Shown here in pieces: positions 21,237 through 32,374 of a DNA stretch of 64,000 bases. The DNA is from Diphasiastrum complanatum (Eukaryota > Streptophyta > Lycopodiopsida > Lycopodiales > Lycopodiaceae), in assembly GCA_029204225.1 (NCBI GenBank), contig CM055100.1, positions 4,852,213 to 4,916,212 of the forward strand. The letters are read 5' to 3'. Under the pieces are notes generated by a model that was not told the DNA's origin, made no database searches, and worked only from the letters and a program-made list of their open reading frames with translations. Made by a program: the position numbers and the translations under genes. Every line of letters begins with the position of its first letter. Within the stretch, counting starts at the first letter, position 1.

Positions 21237-22361
21237 GAAAGTGAGGAACACACCATTACTTTGCCAATCAAACACAAGAGATACGAGGACGAGGCGGCAG
21301 TAGTAGATGGAGGATCGGGTGTCAATTTGATCTCCACTAATTGGTACAAAAAATGGGGTCTACAAGGATTGAAGCCAGCAAGATTTGCCATCAATCTAGG
21401 ACATCAATCCTGTGTGAAACCAAAAGGTGTAGTTGTCGATATCCCTGTAAAGATAGCAAACATGCAGTTTGTGATTACTTTTGTAGTCATGGATATACCT
21501 GAATCTCCTTCTGCATACCGTGTTTTACTGGAAAGACCATGGTTGAAGACTACGCAAGTAGTACACAACTGGGGTACGAGAAAACTCACCTTCGAGAACA
21601 GAGAGCAGGCTGTAAAGGTTGATCCAACCACATGGGCGGTGAAACCTATTGCACCCAAAGGTGATGATGGATCATCCACGACAGATTACATGATTGATCA
21701 CCCAAGGGCAACCAAGGGGGGTCACTATCATTCAGAGACGGATGTCATGATATGGACAGACGCATTAGCAACTATTGACTGCCAGGCATGTCAATATGAA
21801 TCAGATTCGGAACCTAGTACATTTTCACCCAAGTGTTACACTATGGACACACCCATCACATTTGGGGTGAATATGATAAACGTAGCATGGCTGTCAGTGG
21901 AACCTATTGAGAACCCAGTGGACGATGATTTGGTTCCTTGGAAACATGCTCTAACTTATTATAAAGAGATTGAGCTGACTGATGAACAGGTCCTACACCA
22001 CATGGACCCAGATCGTTACATAATCAGGAAAGTACCAGCTCAACCATCGCAAAAGTCTGCTATGGCGAAGGTATCAAGGATCGATCCACCCAAGGCACCT
22101 GCGAATAAGAAGAATCGGTTGAAGCAGCGCTACAACCAGGTGATACATTGGAGTGATCTACCTGATGAGGTGATAGCTACAGTGGATGTGGATATTTTCA
22201 ACCATGAGGCGAATGTCACGGTAGTCCCGATGAAGGATAACAAGGACGAATCCACCAAGATGACAAACAAGAGCAAAAAGAAAGTCCTTCAAGTCAATCA
22301 AGTTGGACTCAGATACAACGCCATCTTCTACACAGGTGACAGAAAATCAAAAAATGACTAG
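21237..22361 (+). pseudogene. Gypsy A protease region
   Basis: An open frame of about 366 codons begins after the stop at 21236. AAVVDGGSGVNLIS carries the retropepsin aspartate in the DGGSG form frequent in plant gypsy proteases. VVVDIPVKIANMQFVITFVVMDIPESPSAYRVLLERPWLK follows with the usual strand pattern and the [IV]LLGRPWL-type end (LLERPWLK here). The next 200 residues are a linker toward RT, ending in a lysine-rich run and a stop. Aspartic protease would mature the polyprotein. The active-site motif is intact although the polyprotein is broken on both sides. Confidence 0.75.
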
Positions 22362-23410
22362 TCAGGCTAAGATCAATATGCTGAAAGAGGAATCTTGATG
22401 AGCACCAGTTCACGAGATGCCTGAGATTTTCAAGAACTATACCTTGGACAACGTGGTAATCATAATGCTGCAAGCCCAGAGAGAAAATGATCAAAGTCAG
22501 GCACCAGCGAAACAAGTCTTCGAGGGACCTGCGCGAACACAGCCGATGAACCTTGCTGAGCCAGGTGAAGAAGAAAAGATAGTACATGTGGGATAGCAGT
22601 TAACACCCACATAGTTCAAGAGACTACGATCATTGTTGGTGGAGTATAAAGACTGTTTTGCCTGGAGTTATAGTGACCTGAAGGGCATTCCACCAACAAT
22701 AGTCCAACACACCATACCATTGGTGGACGGAGCAGTCTCCAAGGTAAGCCGTTACTACTGCTGCACCCGTGAATAAGAAGAATCAGTTGAAGCAACGTTA
22801 CAACTAGGTGATCCGATGGAGTGACCTACCCAAAGAGGCGATAGCTACAGTAGACGTTGATATTTGCAACCATGAGACGAATGTCACAGCAGTCCCGAAG
22901 AAAGACAACAAGGATGAACCCACCAAAATGACAAAAAAGAGCAAAAAGAAGGTGTTTGATTTCTTAAAGTCAGTCCAGTTGGAGTCAGATATAGCGTCAT
23001 CTTCTACACAGGTGACAAAAAATCAAAAAATGACCAGTCGGGCCAAGATCAATATGCTGAAAGAGGAATCTCGATGAGCTCCCGTATACTTTGGATGACG
23101 TGGTAATCATGATGCCGCAAGCCCAGCGAGAACCTGATCAAAGTCAGGCACCAGCGAAACAAGTCTTTGAGGGACTTGCGTGAACACAACCAATGAATCT
23201 TGCGGAGCCAGGAGAAGAAGAAAAGATAGTGCATGTGGGAGGGCAGTTAACACCCACGTAGTTTAAGAGACTACGATCCTTGTTGGTGGAATATAAAGAC
23301 TGTTTTGTCTAGAGCTATAGTGATCTAAAGGGCATTGCGCCAATAGGAGTCTAACATACCATACCCTTCATGGACGGAGCAGTCCCCAAGGTGAGCCGTT
23401 ACTACCGTTG
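22103..23410 (+). repeat. Tandem direct duplication of about 668 bp inside pol
   Basis: Unit 1 is about 22103-22770 and unit 2 about 22771-23410. Both start GAATAAGAAGAATC.GTTGAAGCA and both run to GGAGCAGTC.CCAAGGT.AGCCGTTACTAC. The units differ by many scattered substitutions and small indels, so the duplication is old. Either a recombination event or template switching during reverse transcription could produce it. Confidence 0.75.
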
Positions 23411-24433
23411 CAACCCGAATTATACAGAACTGTTCAAGCAGGATTTGCAAAAGCTGATGGACACAAATTTCATTTACAAGGTCGAGCACACGAAATGGGT
23501 ATCGTCGATAGTTATAGTACCCAAGAAGAATGGCAAAATGTGAATCTGTGTGAATCTGAAGGCGCTAAATATAGTCACCAAAAAGGACCATTTTCCTTTA
23601 CCATTTACGGAAAGTGTCCTCGACAGGGTAGCTGGCACCGAAGCCTACAGTTTTCTAGATGGCTTCAGCGGCTACAACCAAGTGACAATAGCCCCCCAAG
23701 ACTAGCACAAGACAACATTTGCCATGGAATGGGGAACCTATGCCTATAAAGTGATGCCATTCGGACTTTGCAATGCCCCAAGCACTTTCCAGCGAGTCAT
23801 GCAGGTGACATTCAGAGATTATTTGCAAAAATTTCTGGAAATTCTCTTGGATGATCTGTGCGTGCATGGACCAAATTCAGAACACTTACACAATTTGGAG
23901 AAGGTGTTACAAAAATGCCACGAATACCAGATCTCCCTGAATCCAAAAAAATGTCAATTCTGGGTGACACATGGCTTGATTCTCCGCCATATAGTGTCAA
24001 GACACGGGATTGCCACAAATCTATCAAAGATCAGGATCATTCTTGATCTACCACCACCAGGGACGATCCGCGAGGTCTATATTTTCATGGGTCATGCTAA
24101 CTATTATAGGATCTTCATTCTTGATTTTGCGAAATTAGCCAGACCAATCTACAAACTCACAACAGATCCACATTGGAACGAGGAGGCCCTAAAGGCTTTT
24201 CAAAAGCTTAAGGATGCATTGGTTTCAGCACCAACCTTACGCCCACCAAATTGGTCCATTGAGTTTCACATGCATAGGGAGGCATCGAAGTATGCAGTTG
24301 GAGCAGTCTTAACCCAGCCAGGTGAACACAAAAAAGATTTTCCAATCCGGTTTGCAAGCCGACAGCTCAGTAATACCGAAATGAACTATTCAACCATAGA
24401 GCGGGAAGCACTGGCAATGATCTATGCGGTTAA
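23395..24433 (+). pseudogene. Gypsy A reverse transcriptase and RNase H, first part
   Basis: RT reads FIYKVEHTKWVSSIVIVPKKNGKM, then a stop where Arg is found in the related copy at 36309, then ICVNLKALN and HFPLPF. YSFLDGFSGYNQVTIAPQD follows with a second stop, then MPFGLCNAPSTFQRVM and the active-site motif ILLDDLCVHG. The thumb/connection includes GLILRHIVSRHGI. RNase H begins SIEFHMHREASKYAVGAVLTQ (the catalytic Asp of the usual D-A-S is Glu here: H-R-E-A-S) and runs to MNYSTIEREALAMIYAVN, where the 5.3-kb element is inserted. RT copies element RNA into DNA and RNase H removes the template. Confidence 0.85.
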
Positions 24434-25265
24434 TGTGTAAAAAGTACAAAAAGGACCAAGAGTGGATCCTAATCTGATCCTTAAGAGAGATTGGTTGTCA
24501 GATTACTTGATCTATCAATCTACTTCAGATTAAGATCAATCTAGATCAATTCTAGACACAAAATCCTAACAAGAACAATCATTAATTGAAGGTAAGTGTA
24601 CTTTATGGTTTCACACGTGTGAAACACTGTATGAGTACAGACTCCAACCTGAAAATCAAGTATACATTGATAGAACCCCAAAACAATCAAAACAAATGTA
24701 GACAAATGGAGATAATCACTCAAAATTGCTTCCAAAACCAAGATTGGTGTCTCACTTTGATTATGGCCAAATGTGGGTCTATATATAAAATAAGTGGGAG
24801 CTCGTGGTACTGATCATCCCTCTGATCCCACATGTGTGAAGGTACTTTGTCATATGATGATTCATCATGCAAAACTGACACTTGGACAAAACCTTCTATT
24901 TTGAGCACTTTTGGTCCATTTTCCTTCTATATGGAGATCTACTTGGAAATCTTCTAGAAGTCAAAATTCGCCCACTTCAGCCTATTCCACACATGTGAGC
25001 TGTCCTCTACACATGGGATATGACACCTAACCAAAGCATGTGGCTCATGCAATCAATAGATTGATGCCATGTGTCATATGTCTAGAAAACTAGTTTTTGG
25101 CCTTTTTAGCCACTAGAACTTGAATTAAATCATATGTACAACCTATATGATTATGGTACATGACAAGTACACTATTTTCACATGTGGGAACAGGTTCCAC
25201 ACATGTGTGTTTATCTATATACAAGATTTCTGGCCTCTACCAAGCTTATTTTTGCATTTTTCACA
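24434..25265 (-). repeat. 3' LTR of the nested element
   Basis: It is 832 bp. It carries the perfect 18-bp palindrome GTTTCACACGTGTGAAAC (24608-24625) and, read in the element's direction, a TATATATAGA TATA box near 24780. Confidence 0.9.
24608..24625. promoter_or_regulatory. 18-bp palindrome with CACGTG core in LTR
   Basis: GTTTCACACGTGTGAAAC is a perfect palindrome. It contains a G-box (CACGTG), the known binding core of plant bHLH and bZIP factors. The same or a slightly shorter palindrome occurs at 28750, 29109, 45155, 48349, 50392, 55885 and 59123. Confidence 0.6.
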
Positions 25266-25391
25266 CTCCTCCTCAAAAATCTAGCTTGATGGAAAACGTG
25301 ATGATCTTGAACTTGACTCCATGGATTGAATTGGTCTTTGCTGGTTCAAAGGGTGTGAAGATCAGCCAATGAGCTTGATGTTGATCTGAAA

Positions 25392-27265
25392 TCACCATAT
25401 CCATGATAGTGCTTCTTTGATGTTGACATCTTTGATGAGCTTGAGAGCTTTGCACCATCCTAGCACCTCCAAAATTGATTCCTTCCAAATTTCATGTAGA
25501 TGCTTGACTTTGAGGCTTGCTCCTTCTTCATGTGCATGCTCCTTCATGAGAAAATAAATATTTCTTCTTGATTTATTAGGATCACAAAGATCTAACATCA
25601 TGTTACCACGATCTAGAGAATTAGACTCATCCAAATTGGCAAGACTATGCATGCTATAATAACAAAGTGTTTGCATCATATCTTCATGCTTGTTTACCAT
25701 GCTAATCTTTGATCCATTGAGGCTAAATACTTCATTATGGAGATAAGTGTCTTTAGAAGATGATTCACTTACTCTCATAAAGAGTTTACAATTTGCCTCA
25801 ATACAAATTTTCAAATTATGAGTGAACAAATCACTTTTGCTCTTGCATGACTCAAGAGCATACATTTGATGAAATAGCCATTTGCTTTCTAATTGATTTA
25901 AAATCAATTTCAGCCTTTTAAGAACATCATCTATGTTCTCAAGAGAGACTTCATACTCAACTAGTATGGTTTTACTCCAATTTTGAGATGCAATGATCTC
26001 ACTAAAGCAAATTGATTTATCAAATGACATAAGAGAAATAAGTATGTGATTATACCACATGAGATATGCTCCTCTTTCCCTTGAAATGTGAGCCACATGG
26101 ACTCAACCATATTTCTTGAGTTTCTTTTTGGAATCACAATTTGAGAAGGTCTCTCCTCCTCAATCCTAGGCACACTTGAACCTTGAGAAGGATTCTCCTC
26201 CTGAATCCTTGGCACATTTGAACCTTGAGATGACTCCTTAAGATACTCTTCATGGTGCTCCTTTTTGATGGAAATTTGAGACCTCCATGTCTCATAATGA
26301 TCACAACAACTATGACCACACAATATGCACTTCCTATGATTATCAAAATTACTTATGCTAAAAACATAAGTCCAAAAATCACCACAACTTGGCATGATTT
26401 TTCTAATATTGAAATCAAAAGGCATTTCCATCTCAATAAGGCTAACTACATGCTTATGGATATAAGCGTCCACTTTGGATGCTTCACTTATTCTCATAAG
26501 AATTTTACAACTTGCCTTTAAGATTGAAAACTTACAATTTTCATCTTTATGAATGAACACATCATTCATGATCTTATTGAAACCAAAAGATCCTACATTA
26601 TGAAGATATTTCCATTTCCTTGACTTCATAACTAATGTAAGCTTACAAGGAAAACATATTTTGCTATCTTTTAAGGCATCACACTCAACTAGTATTGTCT
26701 TAATCCACCTTTGAGATACAAAAATCTCTTCAAAGCAAAATGGTTCTTCATAAGTTGACATGAGCGCATAAATGAAACTATTTTCATTTTGTGATTGCTC
26801 CTTATTCTTGATTGATTTCTCTTGGATAATAACAATAAGTTTGAACTTGTCCAAAGTTCCAAGCAAAATACTTTCCAAGGACATGAAATAAATCCAAGTT
26901 ACTTTCATGAAAGTGACATCTATCTTTGCATCTTGAACCAAACAATGCACTTCCAAATGAAAAATTTCAGAAGATTTGACATGTGTTGTGATGGACTCTT
27001 GAAGACAAATCTTGCAAGTCCTTGTGAGACTCCAAGCCTCATTCACCTTTCCACAAAGGAAACACCTTTCCTTGGACTTGTCCTTCTTGTATTTGCATTT
27101 TGAGCTTGAAGCTCCATCCTTCACCTCGGCCCCATTGCTTTGGTTCTCCTTGGATGGACTGGTCTTCTTTTTGTAGCATCTTGAGAAAAAATATCCTCTC
27201 TTGCCACAAAGGTTGCACTCAGGATCCTTTCTTTCCTTCAATAGGATGCCACCTATTGATGCCAT
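25392..27265 (-). CDS. Element ORF with gag-derived start and a duplicated domain
   Basis: Read leftwards from the ATG at 27265: MASIGGILLKERKDPE resembles the copia gag start MASNGGIMLE at 60874. It leads at once into a zinc knuckle, CNLCGKRGYFFSRC, with Tyr in the His position, then a Lys-rich stretch and CFLCGK..CKICLQ. A domain of about 100 residues follows (FCFEEIFVSQRWIKTILVE .. CKILMRISEASKVDAYIHK). After a basic, Ser/Pro-rich linker the same domain returns diverged (ICFSEIIASQNWSKTILVE .. CKLFMRVSESSSKDTYLHN), in a second frame overlapping at 25961-26096. The motif E-x-x-[FI]-x-[SV]-Q-x-W recalls the [EA]-A-[IL]-x-x-K-x-W start of copia RT, but no YVDD is present. The function is unknown. 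One frameshift, or a programmed shift, separates the two parts. Confidence 0.55.
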
Positions 27266-27343
27266 GTGAATAAAAACATGTGATATGATTCTACAAATGT
27301 AATTTGTGACTTTCAAGAGACTAGATTTGAACATCTTCAACAA

Positions 27344-28921
27344 TCTAGAGGATCTACAAAAGATCTACAAACCTAAGAATCAATCTTCACAGTAATGACT
27401 AGTCACTTGGAAACTTTGCTTTGATCACTAAGACAAAAGCACACAATCTTTGAATCAAATCACTAAAGAAATCAGATCCAATCTCCTATTGGAATCATCA
27501 AATACCAATGACTCTTTCTTTTGAAAGTTGAAATGGATATGAAAAATATTTGACACCTAGATTTTCCTTTTCACTTGACTAGTTCTCTCAACACTTGAGA
27601 TTCTTGAACAAAAGATGGGTTTTGTTTCAAATACATGAAAATAAAACCTAATCACTTCTTTTGGACTCACTCTTGACCCAAATAATCTCACACTTGAGAT
27701 TTAGAATGAATTTGATTTGATTTGACAACAAACTATATCACCAATTTCTCACAAAGCTTAAAAAATTAGACAACTAGAGATTCACAAAGATCTCAACCAT
27801 GCATGAATACTCAAATATGGATCCTCCTCATTCTAGACATCCAATGGGATCTCAAATGGACCCTCACACTCTCACAAAGAAAGTTGAATAGAACTAATTT
27901 GAGTTTCATACATACTATGTCAATTTTTGCTCAATAAATTGATTCAATCACCCCTATTGGATTCCACCAATTACTCTACCTCTTAAGACTTGGAATGAAA
28001 TTCAAAATCAAAGGTTGTGAATTTTCTCACTAAGATATTGTGCTTCAAAGATCTAATGCCACTTAAAAAGATTTGATCACCTGGGAAGAGATGAACTCTC
28101 CACCAATAACAACACAAAATGAGCTTCTAGATCTTACCTTCTACAAAGGAAGGAACTCTTAGAAAATTGGATCTCTCTCTACACATTTGCCATAGACACC
28201 TTAATGAATCTTTTCAAACCTTACAATCACTCAAACAAATTGAGTAGGTTTGAACAATGTGACTTGGATCTCAATCTCTTTTCTAGAACTCTCAATTTAA
28301 GCCAATCTATGTCAAATTCTACAAAAGATTTGCATAGATGCTCTATATGCACTAGAAACTCTCAAAGGTTTCACTTGGAGGACAGATCCAAGGATTTTTT
28401 CTAGCAAATTGATGCTTATAAACTTGACCCTATCACTCTTGAACAAATATCGAGTGATGGTACAATGGATTACAACCTCTCACCTTGCATATCACTCCTT
28501 AATCTATGATTTTTAGCAAAATCTCTCTCAACTTCAACATGCACTCAAAAAATCAGAGATGATCAATTAATGCACCTATTTCAAGCTTCAAATTTAATTT
28601 CTTGGCTGATCTAATCCAAGAACTAATCAAGGGATTAGATTCTCTATAGAAAATGCTTGATTTTGCACCAAAAATCTCTCAAATTGGGTGTGTGAGTCAA
28701 ATTGTACAAATTTTTGAATTTTCTCAGCCAAAATCGGAGATGTATGGCCTCACACGTGTGAAAAGGGTTCCTACAGCCCACAACAAGTTCTGGTCCAAAA
28801 ATTTTGAGAATATCTATCAAATCCAACTCGCTACCCAAAATTTGACTAGTTTTCAAAAAACTGCTAATTTTGGCTTTGATTTGGATTAACCCTATCAATT
28901 TTAACAAAACCTCTTGTACTA
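27344..28921 (-). other. Long non-coding leader of the nested element
   Basis: This is 1.6 kb between primer site and ORF, A/T-rich with only short open frames. A related stretch is found at 43858-45326 in the second copy. It contains TCACACGTGTGA at 28750-28761. Confidence 0.6.
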
Positions 28922-28934
28922 GGCTCTGATACCA

Positions 28935-29766
28935 TGTACAAAAAGTACAAAAAGGACCAAGAGTGGATCCTAATCTGATCCTCAAGAGGGATTGGTTGTC
29001 AGATTACTTGATCTATCAATCTACTTCAGATTAAGATCAATCTAGATCAATTCTAGACACAAAATCCTAACAAGAACAATCATTAATTGAAGGTAAGTGT
29101 AATTTATGGTTTCACACGTGTGAAACACTATCTGAGTACGGACTCCAACCTGAAAATCAAGTACACATTAATTGAACCTCAAAACAATCAAAACAAATGT
29201 AGACAAATGGAGAGAATCACTCAAAATTGCAACCAAAACCAAGATTGTTGTCTCACTTTGATTATCGCGAAATGTGGCTCTATATATACAATAAGTGGGA
29301 GCTCGTGGTACTGATCATACCTCTGATCCCACATGTGTGAAGGTACTTTGTCATATGATGATTCATCATGCAAAACTGACACTTGGACAAAACCTTCTAT
29401 TTTGAGCACTTTTGGTCCATTTTCCTTCTATATGGAGATCTACTTGGAAATCTTCTAGAAGTCAAAATTCGCCCACTTCAGCCTATTCCACACATGTGAG
29501 CTGTCCTCTACACATGGGATATGACACCTAACCAAAGGATGTGGCTCATGCAATCAATAGATTGATGCCATGTGTCATATGTCTAGAAAACTAGTTTTTG
29601 GCCTTTTTAGCCACTAGAACTTGAATTAAATCATATGTACAACCTATATGATTATGGTACATGACAAGTACACTATTTTCACATGTGGGAACAGGCTCCA
29701 CACATGTGTGTTTATCTATATACAAGATTTCTGGCCTCTACCAAGCTTATTTTTGCATTTTTCACA
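28935..29766 (-). repeat. 5' LTR of the nested element
   Basis: It is 832 bp, nearly identical to 24434-25265. The 18-bp palindrome is at 29109-29126 and a TATATATAGA-type TATA (reverse) is near 29280. The high similarity of the pair suggests a fairly young insertion. Confidence 0.9.
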
Positions 29767-31283
29767 GTTAAGAAATTTTGAGATTACTTGATGGCCACAC
29801 ATTTTGCTTTTTATACGGACCATCAACCCTTGCTCTATCTCGTTAATAAAACTTGCAACACCAGAAGAATCACTAGATGGCTACTTCTGTTATTGGAGTT
29901 TGATTTTTGGATAGTAGTTCGCAAGGGAAAACAACACTACATGGCAGATCATGTGTCACGAATCAAGGAAAAGGAGATTACAACCCAACCCGATGATGAG
30001 TTGGCAGATGCTGTCTTATTTTACGTGGACACAGTACCAGAATGGGCTGCCAACATTGTTGAATATCTAATGCGGGGCCAACCAGACGAATCAGTACCAA
30101 AGGTGGAACAGCGGAAATTGATCTTGAAGGCTCGACCTTATCAGCTGATTGCCGGCCAGTTGTACTGAAGAGGTCTTGATGGAATTCTTCGGCGGTGTAT
30201 TCTTCCTCATGAGACCACCCAGATCATTTCGCTTTCACATGAAGGCATGGGTGGGGGTCATTTTGCATCTGACATTATAGTTTGCAAGATCCTGCAGTCA
30301 GGATGTTGGTGGCCAACGATTCATAAAGATACAGAAGAATACTTGAAAAAGTGCGATGTGTGCCAAAGGGCAAGGAGATCAACGAGATTGAACTATGACC
30401 TACTGCATCCAGTCTTAGCCTAAGCACCGTTCGAAAAATGGGGATTGGATTATATTGGTCCAATTCAACCTGCAGCAAGGAGTTCCTAGGCTCGATACAT
30501 AATCGTAGCCAAGATAGAGGGGTCAAAGCCAAGGCAGTAAGAGTAGCTGATGCTAGGACCACTGCCAAGTTCCTTTATGAAAATATCATTGTGTGCTTCA
30601 GATGTCGGTGGAGCTAGTCAGTGATCGCGGAAGCCATTTCATCAACGAGACCATCAAGGTCTTGTTGGAGGAATTCTTTGTGATCCACAAAAACCAGTAC
30701 GCCTTATTATTCTCGTGGTAATGGACAAGCATAATCATCCAATAAGATCCTGTGTAGCATGCTCACGAAAACAGTTGAAGCTAGCAGACCAGATTGGGAA
30801 CACAAGTTGCATGCTGCACTGTGGACATTCAGGACATCATATAAAGGGAGCGCTGATCAAACACCCTTCCAATTGGTATATGGTCAGGATGATGTGATGC
30901 CAGTAGAGTTTTTAGTTCCTTCATTAAGGATTGCCACCGCGCAACGTCTTAATGAGTCCAAATCTCTACAGCTACGCCACGAAGCTCTGCATAAACTCTG
31001 TGAAACATGTTTACTAGTTGTGCATGCACTGACAGCTAAAAAGGAAAGATGCAAAGCTTGGCATGATCGTAGATTACAAAAGAAGGATCTTCGTTCAGGA
31101 GATCTGGTCCTGATGTATAAAACCAAGATGATCAAGGGGAAGTTAAAATTCACCGGCGAAGGTCCTTATAGGATCAAGGAAATTCTTAATCATGGAGCCA
31201 TGAACTTAGAAAAGCTAGATGGGATGCCATTCGACACACCCATCAACGGTACCCGGTTGCACAAGTACTGGCCACCACAATGA
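29767..31283 (+). pseudogene. Gypsy A RNase H end and integrase
   Basis: RNase H resumes VKKF, a stop, DYLMATHFAFYTDHQPLLYLVN, and ends HYMADHVSRI (29767-29965). The integrase zinc finger (HEGMGGGHF .. CDVCQRA) is at about 30237-30370. The catalytic core has WGLDYIGP (first Asp) and ELVSDRGSHF (second Asp). At the third position, GQA.SSNK, the Glu codon has become TAA (30732-30734). The open C-terminal part (30759-31283) reads FRTSYKGSADQTPFQLVYGQ, DLRSGDLVLMYKTKMIKGKLKF, GPYRIKEIL and ends RLHKYWPPQ. No chromodomain is seen. Further stops at 30165 and 30420 and a frameshift near 30530 show it is inactive. Confidence 0.88.
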
Positions 31284-31739
31284 GACAGATCCAGATTGGG
31301 GTTGACACATTACAAAAAGCTAATCTGCTCAGTCATCACCGCTAGATCTAAGGATATCAAGCCAAATCAAACTAGATCCATCAAGATTCAGCCAGATCTG
31401 GCAAGATCGGAGAAATCCATCAGAATCCAAGGAGGATCCAGATCTAGATAGGATAAGAAAGGAAGCAGATCATCAGATTGATTGATGAATCTACTACCAA
31501 GAATTCATCAGAACTTTCAGAGAACACCAACAGTCAGATCAAGCCTGGATGAAGCTGATTACCAGTTTACAAAACTTAAAAATTAGAAAATCTCGAGATC
31601 TCATCAAAAAACACTCTGAAAGAGCACTTTTTTCATGATTTTTTGAGATCCCCTAAGAGATAGCTCTTGAAAATTGGACAGTCACCAGATCTGACCTAGA
31701 TGCATCCATGAAAATCTCTGCAAGAGTTTTTGATGGAGG

Positions 31740-32012
31740 AATCATCATTTTTAGTGTATGCAAGAGTTATCAGAAGCTGAATTTTCAGAACCCTTGCAGA
31801 GCATCAAGATCATCTTACCAACTCTCACAAGGTGCCTAAATGGAATCAGAGCAGTGAAATTTGCCTGCCAACATGGTTTGATCTTGAAAATCCAATCACA
31901 AAAACAAGTTGTCCAAGAGATCACTTCCTGCGAGAGTTGAACCCTCGAAGATAGCCTGAACCCTCGTAGAACCTTCGCATAGCAGTCAAATCACCTTCTG
32001 AACTCTCGCAGA
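31740..32012 (+). repeat. CTCTCGCA motif cluster before the extra ORF
   Basis: One exact AACTCTCGCAGA (32001), one exact TGCGAGAGTTGA (31929), and drifted forms (TGCAAGAGTTA, AACCCTTGCAGA, AACCCTCGWAGA, AACTCTCACAAG) of the motif found at 18180-19000. Confidence 0.65.
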
Positions 32013-32116
32013 CTTCCCTGAGGTCTTAGAATTTTGTGAAGAAGGTGCCTGCCAAAATTTGGGTGAAATTGAACAAGGGAAAGTGGATTTCATCTAATAC
32101 GCACTCTAAATTCCGC

Positions 32117-32124
32117 TATATAAG
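32117..32124 (+). promoter_or_regulatory. TATA-like box before the extra ORF
   Basis: TATATAAG lies about 250 bp before the ATG at 32375. It is inside the element, so if used it would give a separate short transcript. Confidence 0.35.
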
Positions 32125-32374
32125 GGCTAAATTAGAGTCATTTGTCACCTTTGCTAGCGAAGCTCTGCCGAAATTTACTCTGAAATTACCAGGTTCTCCG
32201 TTTGCAACCAAACTTTCTACCGTTGTCATCTGATACTACTGAACACCGATCTGCGCTCTGAAATACACTCCTTATGATCCAACACTCGTTATTCATAGTT
32301 TTTTGTCGATTCCACACCCTTTTCCATTTTCCACCATTTTTCTATTTTTCCGACCACTAATCATCACTGCTAAC

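Larger units (their letters stand above)
24434..29766 (-). mobile_element. 5.3-kb LTR retrotransposon, non-autonomous, nested in gypsy A
   Basis: Two 832-bp LTRs (24434-25265 and 28935-29766) flank 3.7 kb. The host target duplication is GTTAA (24429-24433 and 29767-29771), and the interrupted RNase H reading resumes as AV-KKF on the right. The reverse primer site GGCTCTGATACCA (28922-28934) and the reversed polypurine tract CTCCTCCTC (25266-25274) fix minus orientation, with 28935-29766 as the 5' LTR. The interior codes only for the ORF pair at 25392-27265; no protease, integrase or usable RT is seen. The shared primer site, LTR ends and polypurine context with the copia at 51805 indicate copia-type parentage. 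A deleted second copy is at 43471-46170. Confidence 0.92.
31284..32374 (+). other. Spacer between integrase and extra ORF
   Basis: This is non-coding. It has GATCTAGAT-type repeats (31340-31450), a second CTCTCGCA cluster (31740-32012) and TATATAAG at 32117-32124. The layout mirrors the leader before gag. Confidence 0.6.
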
